Source: Pyropia yezoensis
Taxonomy: Eukaryota; Rhodophyta; Bangiophyceae; Bangiales; Bangiaceae
Assembly (NCBI GenBank): GCA_009829735.1
Contig: CM020620.1
Span: 3,227,447 to 3,291,446 of the forward strand
Direction of reading: 5' to 3'
Length of the DNA stretch: 64,000 nucleotides
Position numbers and translations under genes: made by a program. A model generated the notes under the pieces. The model was not told the origin of the DNA. It was given only the letters and a program-made list of their open reading frames with translations, and searched no databases. The stretch's first letter is position 1; every line of letters starts with the position of its first letter. Shown piece by piece: positions 10,397 to 21,700 of this stretch.

Positions 10397-11929
10397 ATGG
10401 CGACCCCGGGGGTGGAGACGGACTCTCTCGACGAACGTATGGAGGCCACGTCCTACGGTGCAGCGCCCGCCGGGACTTCCGGCGGGGGCTCCGCGATCGC
10501 TCCGGGGGATGGGACTCCCGCGTCACCCGGCTTTGGGTTGACGGCGGGATCTCCCCCGGAGGCGGGACAAGTTGTCCCGCGTGAGGCCTTGGGGCGGTGG
10601 TCTTATCCCGCTTGGCCTCTATATGAGGAGGGGTTGACTGTTCTTCGCTGTGGCCGACTTGGCGCAGCGATGGGTCGGGTATGGGACCGCCTACGGGAGA
10701 AGTATCCCCGTAGGGTCGGGTTCCCTGCCGGCTTCAGGACGGACCAGTTTGCCTTCCTGGACGATGAGGAGGTCGAAGACGTACAGCGGGCCAAGGCCAT
10801 GGTGGACCGCGGGGGAACTATCCCGGGCCCCGGCGACTTGCCGACCTTTACTTGGGACGCGGTGGCAACTCGCCCCCCGTACCTTCACGAGGCCGATCCG
10901 CACACTCATCACTTTGATGTGCGGATGGAGAAGGATTTCCGGCGAGGTCCCTACTTGGTGACCTCGGCTCAACTTGAGTTTCCTCAACAGTCTGCTGCCC
11001 GTAAGGAGCAGTACTATCCGAAGAAGCCCGAGTGGTGGCCTCAAGTTGAGGTCCCCTATGGGTTCCCGGCGTTGCTGCCACGGTTGCTTGACCACTTCGG
11101 TTCCGTCATGTTGATGGCTGGCCCTAATCACCTGGTGTGGGCCATGTTGGCCACCCAGTGGCTCCTCGAGGTCATGTCGACCTGGGTGTCTTGTGTTCAG
11201 CGGCGGGGGATGCTCTGGCATCTCCCCCCCCGGCTTATCCAAGGTTTGGAACAGCTCACCCCTCAGCTAGTTGCTGAGGGGTGCTCATCAGGACAACTCA
11301 CTCTACTTGAGGAGATGCTCCGCCTCCACAAGTTTATCGAGTGGGAGAGCATCGAACACAAGTTGCGCCGCCCCACTCGTGGGCCCAAGGACGATGGCGC
11401 ACTTCGCCAGTTCGTATGGGTCGCTCGTGAACTTCATGACGGCCGTGTGGTCCTACGAGAGGGGTTGGGCATCGGGGACTACCCGTATGCCCAGGGGGTG
11501 GATCGCCACACTGCGCCACCCCCGGACAAGGCCATAGTTATGGCCGTGCCCTCACATGATGACCATATGACTCAACCCACTGCGGGGGCCCCAAGTCGGG
11601 GTCGCAGTTACACCCGGGTCCCGCCACCTCGGCGTGCCCCTCCGCTTCCTCCTGTCCCCTACCAGCCGCACGGGGACATCCCGATTAGCGTGGCCGTTGA
11701 GTCGTCCACCCCGGTGTCCCCCAACTTGGGGGCCACCCTCCTGACGGAATACCCGAAGTTGGTGTTACCGCCCACGCCCCTAACCTCAGAGATGATGATC
11801 ACCACGTTGGTGCGCACCATTTCCTGGTTGGCCGCGTCGACCGCAACCCTTCAAACTTCCGAGACTCCTCAACTTGAGGAGCGCGTTCGTACTGTGGTGT
11901 CGACCGCGAGTTGCGAGTCGGTGGCGTAG
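10397..11929 (+). CDS. Opposite-strand accessory gene of family A, left arm
   Basis: Unrecognised protein of 510 residues from the ATG at 10397 (context agagccATGG), encoded against the direction of its element's pol. The frame is also open upstream to 10226, but the good start context and the end of the palindromic leader favour 10397. The N-terminal 330 or so residues look globular and rich in aromatic residues (YYPKKPEWWPQVEVPYGF, AMLATQWLLEVMSTW). After that comes a proline-rich stretch (VPPPRRAPPLPPVPYQ). A related protein is encoded in the same place and orientation in family B (28254-30326), so the gene is ancient in these elements. The stop TAG is followed at once, in frame, by TTT ATG and another open segment (11933-12340). 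I see no enzyme motif; a structural or RNA-binding role is a guess. Confidence 0.7.
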   Translation: MATPGVETDSLDERMEATSYGAAPAGTSGGGSAIAPGDGTPASPGFGLTAGSPPEAGQVVPREALGRWSYPAWPLYEEGLTVLRCGRLGAAMGRVWDRLREKYPRRVGFPAGFRTDQFAFLDDEEVEDVQRAKAMVDRGGTIPGPGDLPTFTWDAVATRPPYLHEADPHTHHFDVRMEKDFRRGPYLVTSAQLEFPQQSAARKEQYYPKKPEWWPQVEVPYGFPALLPRLLDHFGSVMLMAGPNHLVWAMLATQWLLEVMSTWVSCVQRRGMLWHLPPRLIQGLEQLTPQLVAEGCSSGQLTLLEEMLRLHKFIEWESIEHKLRRPTRGPKDDGALRQFVWVARELHDGRVVLREGLGIGDYPYAQGVDRHTAPPPDKAIVMAVPSHDDHMTQPTAGAPSRGRSYTRVPPPRRAPPLPPVPYQPHGDIPISVAVESSTPVSPNLGATLLTEYPKLVLPPTPLTSEMMITTLVRTISWLAASTATLQTSETPQLEERVRTVVSTASCESVA

Positions 11930-11932
11930 TTT

Positions 11933-12340
11933 ATGACGGCCGAGCTGGCTCGCATTGGGGCTATTATGCCCCAGCCAGCCCCACTTGGGCGTGGCAAACG
12001 TCGTGCGAGCCGGGCATACTCGCCTCCTCGCCGTCGTCGCCGACGCTCGCGGCGCTCTCCTTCCGTGTCGGAAGACGAGTTGTCCTACTCCGTCTCGGAG
12101 TCCTCGACTCCGTCAGAGTCGGAGTCGGTCCGGCGTCTGCGTCGCCAACTTGCGCGCAAGACTAAGCAGAAGAGCAGCCGCGGTCGTCGCCACATGCGCG
12201 ACCGTGAGGGGCGCGACGGGTCCGACTTGGAGCCGCCGGCCCCCCCGACTGGTGGGGAGCGTTATCGCCGAGGGTCTCGCCGCTCGCCTCCACGTGAGGG
12301 CGAGGGCCGTGGGGTTGGAGAGTCTAGCATGCATGCCTAG
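11933..12340 (+). CDS. RS-rich basic extension of the accessory gene, left arm
   Basis: 135-codon segment in the same frame as 10397-11929, separated from it only by TAG TTT. The product is dominated by arginine-serine sequence (PPRRRRRRSRRSPSVSEDEL, then SSTPSESESVRRLRR), typical of nucleic-acid-binding or RS-type tails. The family B homologue has its basic, serine-rich tail joined directly to the upstream domain. So this is best read as the C-terminus of one protein of about 645 residues, made by readthrough of TAG or by reinitiation at the ATG three bases later, or cut off by a mutation shared by both arms. Confidence 0.6.
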   Translation: MTAELARIGAIMPQPAPLGRGKRRASRAYSPPRRRRRRSRRSPSVSEDELSYSVSESSTPSESESVRRLRRQLARKTKQKSSRGRRHMRDREGRDGSDLEPPAPPTGGERYRRGSRRSPPREGEGRGVGESSMHA

Positions 12341-12451
12341 TTGGCAGCTGCCTTTGTTGTGAGAGTGTGAGGGTTAGGGCTGTAGTTAAAAGCCACTCTG
12401 CGTACCACTTCGACTTGAAACACTCTCTTGGCACTGTTGCTCGGCCTTCCC
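12341..12451. other. Convergent intergenic segment between accessory gene and A pol, left arm
   Basis: 111 bp between two converging reading frames. Just beyond the pol stop is the hairpin-forming CCCTCACGTTGAGGG. This segment should contain the 3' ends of both transcripts; I see no AATAAA. Confidence 0.4.
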
Positions 12452-15400
12452 TCACGTTGAGGGAGGACTGTTAGGGTCTATCTCATTCCGGGCACAGTAC
12501 GCCCGGAACTTCTCAGCGGGAAGGTCCTCCACATACTCCCACGTATCATCCTTGGCTTTGTAGCCAAACCAACGCACCCTCAACATGAGGCGGTTAGTGT
12601 CCTCATCCCAGCCGTGGTCGATGATCTTATCGAACACGTACTCCTGCGGGCCCTGTTTGGCCGCAGGCAGTGAGGGGAGGCGCCACGCTTCCAACGCACG
12701 CGCCCAAGCTGGGTCGCCTGCAGGCGGTGGTGCAACTTTGACCACGTCCTGTCCGTTCACTGTGCGGACCCCATCGTCACTTTCGATGGTGAAGCGCCGC
12801 CCATCAGTACGGAGGACCTGGTACGGCCCCTTCGTCTGGAATACCAACTTACCCCCAGTTGGGGTGTGTGAGTGGACCAATATCCAGTCACCCTGTTCGG
12901 GGACATGCTTGGCGTTGCGCACCTTTTTGTCAAAGGTACGCTTGTAGCGCTTTTGTGCTTTGTTCATCTCAGCCCTGACTTTAGGGATGACGTTTTCAAG
13001 CCTAGCAGCGAACTCCGCCTTACTCTCAGTAGGAGTAGGCGTCCTGCCACCATCCTCCCTAGTTGGGAGCGACCGCCGCACAGCAATAGACCGCACGCGA
13101 CGGGGGGTCACAAAAGCGAGGGGTACTTCTCCGGTAGATGAGTGAACCTGCGAATTGTAGGCAGTGGTAAGAATAGAAATGTATTGGTCCCATGTTTTCA
13201 CGTGCTCACTCACATAATGGCGCAGCTGCCTAACAATAGTTTTGTTGAAGCGCTCCACCTGCCCATTAGTTTGTGGGTGGTAGGGGGTGGCATAGTTTGC
13301 CCGCACCCGCAACATATCCAGCACTCCCTGAAACAGTACAGATGCAAATTGCGGTCCATTGTCCGATAGTGTACTATCCGGAATGCCATACGCGGCAACC
13401 CAGTGATCTAGGAAGGCTGACACGACCGACATGGCCGTGATCTCTGCCAGTGGGATCGCTCGCGTAAGTTTCGTGAAGCGGTCACAGATAACCAGGAGGT
13501 ACTGGTTGCCCTCCTCGGTCACTGGCAGTGGCCCAAGGAGGTCCATCGCCAACGCGGCAAAGGGCTCCTTGGCCGGGAACAATAGCATAGCCGTAGTAGG
13601 CCGCCGTTCCATCAGACGGTTCTGCGCACAACTTGTGCAGGCAGCCACCCAACTGTAGATGTCCACCACCATGGACGGCCAGTAGTACCTGGTCCTCAGG
13701 GTCTGGTACAGTTTACTAGACCCCAGGTGTCCACCTGTGGGAGCGTTATGCTCCCTCTCAAGGATACTGTCCTTGAGGGATGCGGGGCCGACAAGATGTT
13801 CGGTCCCCTGGAATACCTTCCTCCTCATGAGGAGGCCATCGTCTCCCAGAAAGAACCGCATCTCCGCCACTGTATCCAGTGTATCCCTCTGCGACTTGCA
13901 GAAGGGATCCTCGGCCTGGGCCTTTACCATCTCGTCCAGGGACAGGGGCAAGTACTTCTTGTTCCCTGGCGCCTCGGGGTTCAACGCCTGACCCGAGCGC
14001 GTGACTACCCCCACGATGGGGATGTCCTCATCGACTGGGTTAGTGTCCAGCCCCTCTGTAGGTACCCGAGAGAGGCCGTCGGCAAGGGCATGTTGCCTGC
14101 CAGGACGGTACTCAATATCAAAGTTGAAGGGTGCCAGTCGCACCCTCCACCGGTTGAGACGAGTGTTCGTACAGTCCGTTTTGAATATGAACTGCAACGC
14201 GCGGTGGTCACAGCGGATGAGGAACTTCTCACCCTCTATGTAGTGACGAAGTGACGTCACCGCCCACACCACTGCGAGTCCTTCCAACTCGGTGACTCCG
14301 TAGTTCTTCTCGGCCGAGTTCAGCCTCTTGCTGAAGTATCCCACCGGCAAGTACTCCTTGTCCAGCTGCTGCTGAAGCAACACACAACCAAGTTGGTCGT
14401 AGCTAGCGTCCACATCCAGGATGTAGTGGCCTCCCAACCTGGGAATAGCCAGGATAGGGGGCTTCAGCAGAAGGTCCCGAAGAGTCTCAAAGGATTCCTG
14501 CTCCACCCGACTTGGGGGAGGCAGGTTCTTCGGTAGCGTTGAGCTCACTAACTCATTCAACGGTTTCGCCACCTTGGCGAAGCCCTTGGTGAAGCGTCGG
14601 TACACGTTACACATCCCGAGGAAGCTCCTCATCTGGGTCTGGGTCCGGGGGTACTGAGCCTTACGGATGGCCCTCAAGTTTTTCTCGTTGACACTGAGAC
14701 GCCCTGGACGGACAACATGTCCCAAGTATTCCACCTCTTGAGTGAAGAGGTGGCACTTACTCGCCTTCAGTGACACACCGGCGTCAGCAAGTAGCTTGAG
14801 CACCTGGCCAAGATGGCCAATGTGTTCCTCCGGACTTCGGGAGAACACAATGATATCGTCTAGGTACACGAGACAGATCTGCCACCGTACTCCGGCCAGA
14901 ATCATGTCCATAGCGCGCTGGAAAGTTGCCGGCGCGTTACACAGGCCAAACGGTAGACGCTTGCACTGGTAGGTACCACAGTGACAGGTAAAGGTAGTTT
15001 TATGCCGGTTCTCCGGGGCAATGGGAATTTGCCAGTACCCCGCGTTACAGTCCAGGGTAGAGAACACCTTCGCCTCCCCCAGGGAGTCCAGACAGTCGTC
15101 CATCCTAGGTAGGGGATAACTGTCCTTCACCGTGCTCTCGTTGAGCTTACGGTAGTCGATACAGAACCGGGGGGTCCCATCAACTTTGGGGACGATAACC
15201 ACCGGACTCGCCCACTCGGCGTTACTGGCCTCGATCACATCGAGGGCCTCCATGCGAGCAACTTGCTCCTTGACGAGGGCCCTTGAACGGGGCCCTCCCC
15301 TGTACGGTTTTTGGCGTATAGGGGGTGCACCGGGCTTCAACTCGATCCGGTGTTGGGTGGCTCTCATGAGTCCCAATTGGCCATCCCACAACTTGTGATA

Positions 15401-16612
15401 TTGGTCCAAGAGGCGTTCAACTTGAACGCTCAACCTGGGTGGGACACCCTCCATGTTCACATAGGGCCGAGGAGAGGCGGCCGACTTGGCTTGATGCTTC
15501 TCCTTCCCGGACTTCGGGTCGCTACTCGCGCCCGCGTTGAGGGTGACCGCTACTACCGGTCCCTCGTGTTGGTCGATATAGCCGAACTTGGCTCCCGACT
15601 TGAAGTACTTGGGCGACGAGCTCAGGTTCATCACCTGGATCCTCCACGGGACTCCGGCTTTGGAGTCCATCGTGCCAAGGGCAACATGCACTTGGTGCTT
15701 GCGAGCAAGACGGGGGTGAGGGTGCACCAACCCGTTCCCCGTATAATCAGTTACAACGTCAACGTGCGCCACCGAGTTGGGGGGCAACGTGACTTTACGG
15801 GCTAAACGCAGGGTAGCAGTAAACCCTTCTCTCACAGAGCAAACAGGCTTCGACTGTGAGACTGTCACAGGAGCCACAGACTTTCCCTTACCAAGGATGG
15901 GGATGGTTTCCCCATTCATCAACTTGACCCAATACTCAGGGCCACAAATCAAAGGCACTTGTGTAACAACATAAGGGGTACCCAGAAGCAGGGGTACCGA
16001 TATATTCTCAACTACTCCATAGGTCACGTCGACCTCATGGGTCCCCAACCTAGTCGGTAGGGTCACGGCACCAACGATGGGAAGTACCCCACCATTGATA
16101 TCGATCAGATGGTCAGCTTTAGACCTCCAGCGTTGGAGCTTCACCTCCTTTGGTAATAGCGACTTGCGTATCAAGGAGGCTCCTGACCCGGTATCAAGTA
16201 CGATACGGGCACAGCAGGCACGGCCGGGGGCAAGTTGCACCCGTCCAGCCACCTGGAAGTGCTCACCCGTCAGCACCGCGATGACCCGACGTGGGTTTAC
16301 GTTCTTGGGGAGTCCTACCCGAGGTGGGCGGACTCCCTTAGGTCGCCGCAGTATCCGGCACGGTTGGTTCGTCCTCTTGACCCACTTGGCCGAGGCTGCC
16401 GTTGTGAGCTTCGGCGGCCAGCTCCAACGGTCATTCGTTTCCCGCCGACTTGGCGTCCGAATCTGAGGACGAAGGGGAAGACGACGAGTCCGAGGACGAC
16501 GTGTCCGCCCGCTCCGCTGAGGGTGTGGCGACCGCCACCACCGGTCGAGACCCACCCTCGCGGCGTGAACGTACTTCGTTCGTAGCCGACTTCTTACTCG
16601 CATTCCTAACAA
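12452..16612 (-). CDS. pol: Family A Pol polyprotein, left arm
   Basis: Open frame of 1386 codons, mirror of 18591-22751. The true pol starts after gag, near 16432, by frameshift; the first 60 or so codons overlap gag in the wrong frame. Domain order is retropepsin (VLDTGSGASL), RT (YLDDIIVFS), RNase H, HHCC and DDE integrase, and chromodomain. It differs from the right-arm copy at only three residues that I can see (V/I, N/D, L/P). All catalytic motifs are intact, but the element lacks the gag N-terminus and 5' LTR. Its own gag is also frameshifted near 17410, so it cannot be autonomous. Confidence 0.93.
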   Translation of the reverse strand: MLGMRVRSRLRTKYVHAARVGLDRWWRSPHPQRSGRTRRPRTRRLPLRPQIRTPSRRETNDRWSWPPKLTTAASAKWVKRTNQPCRILRRPKGVRPPRVGLPKNVNPRRVIAVLTGEHFQVAGRVQLAPGRACCARIVLDTGSGASLIRKSLLPKEVKLQRWRSKADHLIDINGGVLPIVGAVTLPTRLGTHEVDVTYGVVENISVPLLLGTPYVVTQVPLICGPEYWVKLMNGETIPILGKGKSVAPVTVSQSKPVCSVREGFTATLRLARKVTLPPNSVAHVDVVTDYTGNGLVHPHPRLARKHQVHVALGTMDSKAGVPWRIQVMNLSSSPKYFKSGAKFGYIDQHEGPVVAVTLNAGASSDPKSGKEKHQAKSAASPRPYVNMEGVPPRLSVQVERLLDQYHKLWDGQLGLMRATQHRIELKPGAPPIRQKPYRGGPRSRALVKEQVARMEALDVIEASNAEWASPVVIVPKVDGTPRFCIDYRKLNESTVKDSYPLPRMDDCLDSLGEAKVFSTLDCNAGYWQIPIAPENRHKTTFTCHCGTYQCKRLPFGLCNAPATFQRAMDMILAGVRWQICLVYLDDIIVFSRSPEEHIGHLGQVLKLLADAGVSLKASKCHLFTQEVEYLGHVVRPGRLSVNEKNLRAIRKAQYPRTQTQMRSFLGMCNVYRRFTKGFAKVAKPLNELVSSTLPKNLPPPSRVEQESFETLRDLLLKPPILAIPRLGGHYILDVDASYDQLGCVLLQQQLDKEYLPVGYFSKRLNSAEKNYGVTELEGLAVVWAVTSLRHYIEGEKFLIRCDHRALQFIFKTDCTNTRLNRWRVRLAPFNFDIEYRPGRQHALADGLSRVPTEGLDTNPVDEDIPIVGVVTRSGQALNPEAPGNKKYLPLSLDEMVKAQAEDPFCKSQRDTLDTVAEMRFFLGDDGLLMRRKVFQGTEHLVGPASLKDSILEREHNAPTGGHLGSSKLYQTLRTRYYWPSMVVDIYSWVAACTSCAQNRLMERRPTTAMLLFPAKEPFAALAMDLLGPLPVTEEGNQYLLVICDRFTKLTRAIPLAEITAMSVVSAFLDHWVAAYGIPDSTLSDNGPQFASVLFQGVLDMLRVRANYATPYHPQTNGQVERFNKTIVRQLRHYVSEHVKTWDQYISILTTAYNSQVHSSTGEVPLAFVTPRRVRSIAVRRSLPTREDGGRTPTPTESKAEFAARLENVIPKVRAEMNKAQKRYKRTFDKKVRNAKHVPEQGDWILVHSHTPTGGKLVFQTKGPYQVLRTDGRRFTIESDDGVRTVNGQDVVKVAPPPAGDPAWARALEAWRLPSLPAAKQGPQEYVFDKIIDHGWDEDTNRLMLRVRWFGYKAKDDTWEYVEDLPAEKFRAYCARNEIDPNSPPST

Positions 16613-17538
16613 GTTGTTGGATGCGTTTACTCAACTTGGGGCAATCATATACCCAGTGTCCATCGGAGTTGCAGTTCCAACACCGATTATCAGTTCCCGG
16701 AGGGGTCCTCCCAACTGGGGAAGACGAAGAGATACCCTGGAAAGTTCCCACGGCAGCTACCACCCTCTCCTTGCGGATTCGGCGTGCCTCCCTCAACTCT
16801 CTGGCCTGGCGCGCCTCCTCCCGTTCCTTGGCCAACTCGGCTTGACGCTCCTGGCGTTGTTCCTCCCGCAAATTGCGGTAGGCCTCGCCTCTGCGGTAGG
16901 CGAACCTAGCCAACTCGGCCAGGGTCGCCCGGGCAGTGTTATGCTCCCGGGTCTCCATCCGGGCTGACCAATGGAGTCCCTCCACAAACCGACTCTTCAC
17001 CACAGCTTGTGGATGAAGAAACCCACAAAGATTGTTGAGCTTACGGACTCTCTCCGCAAAGGACAACTCGTCCCCCGCCTCTTCCTGATGGGCTTGCGTA
17101 AACTCCTCGATTTGAAAAGCCAACGCCGCTTCATCAACCATGGCCCTCAACAACCAGTTGACGAGCTCCAAATAGGACGTCACCTCCCCAGCGCCTCCAC
17201 TTGAGGAGCTGGGCATGACGGACATAAGTTCCGTCCGCAGGTCTCCCTTCGTAAACTCCTGTAGCATGAAAAAAGCCATGCCTTCACTTGTGGCATTGTC
17301 GTCACAGGCTTTGGTGAAACGACGTAGGAACTCAAAGACACGGAGGGGGGGAGTTCCATCCCACTCCGCTATGCGCGCAAAAGAGTGCAGTGCATTCTTC
17401 TTGGCACGCCCATGGCTCGGGCCTGGTCAGGACCATACGGCACCGACTTGTTGTGGAGGGCGTAGGTCTCACAATGAAAGATCCTCTGGTAGACCGGGTT
17501 GGCTACCTGGATCTTGGGCGGCACCTCACCTCAAGTTG
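16431..17538 (-). pseudogene. gag: Family A gag, 5'-truncated and frameshifted, left arm
   Basis: Mirror of the gag at 17665-18772. From about 17279 downward the frame is open for 282 codons and includes the intact CCHC knuckle CWNCNSDGHWVYDC. Relative to the right arm, one base is missing near 17410 (GGGCGTGCC against GGGCCGTGCC), breaking the frame upstream. The first 150 bp next to the palindrome centre carry several more differences. The gag N-terminus is absent. Confidence 0.8.
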
Positions 17539-17664
17539 AGGCCGCCTCACGCGTACGCCCTTCACGGGGGAGTTCCCCTCGGAAACACCGGCGGCAACAC
17601 CAAGCGCGCCGCGCCAGACTAAGGGCACTGAGAGTCAACTTACCCCAGTGCCACAGCGGCTGTT
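17539..17664. other. Spacer of palindrome 2
   Basis: About 126 bp of unique sequence between the two arms. Its right end (from about 17620) still reads as A gag (TESQLTPVPQRLFPQR), so the right element reaches slightly further 5' than the left. The rest matches nothing else I recognise in the window. The CCTCAAGTTGAGG motif sits exactly at the left junction. Confidence 0.6.
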
Positions 17665-18772
17665 CCCTCAACGTGAGGTGCCGCCCAAGATCCAGGTAGC
17701 CAACCCGGTCTACCAGGGGATCTTTGACTGCGAGACCTACGCCCTCCACAACAAGTCGGTGGTGTATGGTCCTGACCAGGCCCGAGCCATGGGCCGTGCC
17801 AAGAAGAATGCACTGCACTCTTTTGCGCGCATAGCGGAGTGGGATGGAACTCCCCCCCTCCGTGTCTTTGAGTTCCTACGTCGTTTCACCAAAGCCTGTG
17901 ACGACAATGCCACAAGTAAAGGCATGGCTTTTTTCATGCTACAGGAGTTTACGAAGGGAGACCTGCGGACGGAACTTATGTCCGTCATGCCCAGCTCCTC
18001 AAGTGGAGGCGCTGGGGAGGTGACGTCCTATTTGGAGCTCGTCAACTGGTTGTTGAGGGCCATGGTTGATGAAGCGGCGTTGGCTTTTCAAATCGAGGAG
18101 TTTACGCAAGCCCATCAGGAAGAGGCGGGGGACGAGTTGTCCTTTGCGGAGAGAGTCCGTAAGCTCAACAATCTTTGTGGGTTTCTTCATCCACAAGCTG
18201 TGGTGAAGAGTCGGTTTGTGGAGGGACTCCATTGGTCAGCCCGGATGGAGACCCGGGAGCATAACACTGCCCGGGCGACCCTGGCCGAGTTGGCTAGGTT
18301 CGCCTACCGCAGAGGCGAGGCCTACCGCAAGTTGCGGGAGGAACAACGCCAGGAGCGTCAAGCCGAGTTGGCCAAGGAACGGGAGGAGGCGCGCCAGGCC
18401 AGAGAGTTGAGGGAGGCACGCCGAATCCGCAAGGAGAGGGTGGTAGCTGCCGTGGGAACTTTCCAGGGTATCTCTTCGTCTTCCCCAGTTGGGAGGACCC
18501 CTCCGGGAACTGATAATCGGTGTTGGAACTGCAACTCCGATGGACACTGGGTATATGATTGCCCCAAGTTGAGTAAACGCATCCAACAACTTGTTAGGAA
18601 TGCGAGTAAGAAGTCGGCTACGAACGAAGTACGTTCACGCCGCGAGGGTGGGTCTCGACCGGTGGTGGCGGTCGCCACACCCTCAGCGGAGCGGGCGGAC
18701 ACGTCGTCCTCGGACTCGTCGTCTTCCCCTTCGTCCTCAGATTCGGACGCCAAGTCGGCGGGAAACGAATGA
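17665..18772 (+). CDS. gag: Family A Gag, 5'-truncated but open, right arm
   Basis: Capsid and nucleocapsid part of Gag, open for about 370 codons (frame open from 17648, no ATG at the truncated start). The capsid-like region contains RVFEFLRRFTKACDDNAT, followed by a long charged, probably coiled-coil stretch (REEQRQERQAELAKEREEA) and the CCHC knuckle CWNCNSDGHWVYDC at about 18518-18559. The tail is serine/aspartate-rich and ends SAGNE at TGA 18770-18772. The gag N-terminal segment seen in the older copy (1767-2600) is missing. GGGAAAC at 18760-18766 is in the zero-frame phase of a slippery site, but the long pol frame is in the +1 register. Confidence 0.85.
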
Positions 18773-21700
18773 CCGTTGGAGCTGGCCGCCGAAGCTCACA
18801 ACGGCAGCCTCGGCCAAGTGGGTCAAGAGGACGAACCAACCGTGCCGGATACTGCGGCGACCTAAGGGAGTCCGCCCACCTCGGGTAGGACTCCCCAAGA
18901 ACGTAAACCCACGTCGGGTCATCGCGGTGCTGACGGGTGAGCACTTCCAGGTGGCTGGACGGGTGCAACTTGCCCCCGGCCGTGCCTGCTGTGCCCGTAT
19001 CGTACTTGATACCGGGTCAGGAGCCTCCTTGATACGCAAGTCGCTATTACCAAAGGAGGTGAAGCTCCAACGCTGGAGGTCTAAAGCTGACCATCTGATC
19101 GATATCAATGGTGGGGTACTTCCCATCGTTGGTGCCGTGACCCTACCGACTAGGTTGGGGACCCATGAGGTCGACGTGACCTATGGAGTAGTTGAGAATA
19201 TATCGGTACCCCTGCTTCTGGGTACCCCTTATGTTGTTACACAAGTGCCTTTGATTTGTGGCCCTGAGTATTGGGTCAAGTTGATGAATGGGGAAACCAT
19301 CCCCATCCTTGGTAAGGGAAAGTCTGTGGCTCCTGTGACAGTCTCACAGTCGAAGCCTGTTTGCTCTGTGAGAGAAGGGTTTACTGCTACCCTGCGTTTA
19401 GCCCGTAAAGTCACGTTGCCCCCCAACTCGGTGGCGCACGTTGACGTTGTAACTGATTATACAGGGAACGGGTTGGTGCACCCTCACCCCCGTCTTGCTC
19501 GCAAGCACCAAGTGCATGTTGCCCTTGGCACGATGGACTCCAAAGCCGGAGTCCCGTGGAGGATCCAGGTGATGAACCTGAGCTCGTCGCCCAAGTACTT
19601 CAAGTCGGGAGCCAAGTTCGGCTATATCGACCAACACGAGGGACCGGTAGTAGCGGTCACCCTCAACGCGGGCGCGAGTAGCGACCCGAAGTCCGGGAAG
19701 GAGAAGCATCAAGCCAAGTCGGCCGCCTCTCCTCGGCCCTATGTGAACATGGAGGGTGTCCCACCCAGGTTGAGCGTTCAAGTTGAACGCCTCTTGGACC
19801 AATATCACAAGTTGTGGGATGGCCAATTGGGACTCATGAGAGCCACCCAACACCGGATCGAGTTGAAGCCCGGTGCACCCCCTATACGCCAAAAACCGTA
19901 CAGGGGAGGGCCCCGTTCAAGGGCCCTCGTCAAGGAGCAAGTTGCTCGCATGGAGGCCCTCGATGTGATCGAGGCCAGTAACGCCGAGTGGGCGAGTCCG
20001 GTGGTTATCATCCCCAAAGTTGATGGGACCCCCCGGTTCTGTATCGACTACCGTAAGCTCAACGAGAGCACGGTGAAGGACAGTTATCCCCTACCTAGGA
20101 TGGACGACTGTCTGGACTCCCTGGGGGAGGCGAAGGTGTTCTCTACCCTGGACTGTAACGCGGGGTACTGGCAAATTCCCATTGCCCCGGAGGACCGGCA
20201 TAAAACTACCTTTACCTGTCACTGTGGTACCTACCAGTGCAAGCGTCTACCGTTTGGCCTGTGTAACGCGCCGGCAACTTTCCAGCGCGCTATGGACATG
20301 ATTCTGGCCGGAGTACGGTGGCAGATCTGTCTCGTGTACCTAGACGATATCATTGTGTTCTCCCGAAGTCCGGAGGAACACATTGGCCATCTTGGCCAGG
20401 TGCTCAAGCTACTTGCTGACGCCGGTGTGTCACTGAAGGCGAGTAAGTGCCACCTCTTCACTCAAGAGGTGGAATACTTGGGACATGTTGTCCGTCCAGG
20501 GCGTCTCAGTGTCAACGAGAAAAACTTGAGGGCCATCCGTAAGGCTCAGTACCCCCGGACCCAGACCCAGATGAGGAGCTTCCTCGGGATGTGTAACGTG
20601 TACCGACGCTTCACCAAGGGCTTCGCCAAGGTGGCGAAACCGTTGAATGAGTTAGTGAGCTCAACGCTACCGAAGAACCTGCCTCCCCCAAGTCGGGTGG
20701 AGCAGGAATCCTTTGAGACTCTTCGGGACCTTCTGCTGAAGCCCCCTATCCTGGCTATTCCCAGGTTGGGAGGCCACTACATCCTGGATGTGGACGCTAG
20801 CTACGACCAACTTGGTTGTGTGTTGCTTCAGCAGCAGCCGGACAAGGAGTACTTGCCGGTGGGATACTTCAGCAAGAGGCTGAACTCGGCCGAGAAGAAC
20901 TACGGAGTCACCGAGTTGGAAGGACTCGCAGTGGTGTGGGCGGTGACGTCACTTCGTCACTACATAGAGGGTGAGAAGTTCCTCATCCGCTGTGACCACC
21001 GCGCGTTGCAGTTCATATTCAAAACGGACTGTACGAACACTCGTCTCAACCGGTGGAGGGTGCGACTGGCACCCTTCAACTTTGATATTGAGTACCGTCC
21101 TGGCAGGCAACATGCCCTTGCCGACGGCCTCTCTCGGGTACCTACAGAGGGGCTGGACACTAACCCAGTCGATGAGGACATCCCCATCGTGGGGGTAGTC
21201 ACGCGCTCGGGTCAGGCGTTGAACCCCGAGGCGCCAGGGAACAAGAAGTACTTGCCCCTGTCCCTGGACGAGATGGTGAAGGCCCAGGCCGAGGATCCCT
21301 TCTGCAAGTCGCAGAGGGATACACTGGATACAGTGGCGGAGATGCGGTTCTTTCTGGGAGACGATGGCCTCCTCATGAGGAGGAAGGTATTCCAGGGGAC
21401 CGAACATCTTGTCGGCCCCGCATCCCTCAAGGACAGTATCCTTGAGAGGGAGCATAACGCTCCCACAGGTGGACACCTGGGGTCTAGTAAACTGTACCAG
21501 ACCCTGAGGACCAGGTACTACTGGCCGTCCATGGTGGTGGACATCTACAGTTGGGTGGCTGCCTGCACAAGTTGTGCGCAGAACCGTCTGATGGAACGGC
21601 GGCCTACTACGGCTATGCTATTGTTCCCGGCCAAGGAGCCCTTTGCCGCGTTGGCGATGGACCTCCTTGGGCCACTGCCAGTGACCGAGGAGGGCAACCA

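Noticed and set aside
10397..12340. Opposite-strand accessory gene as an envelope gene
   Set aside because: No signal peptide, transmembrane segment or cysteine pattern is visible, and the orientation is opposite to gag-pol.
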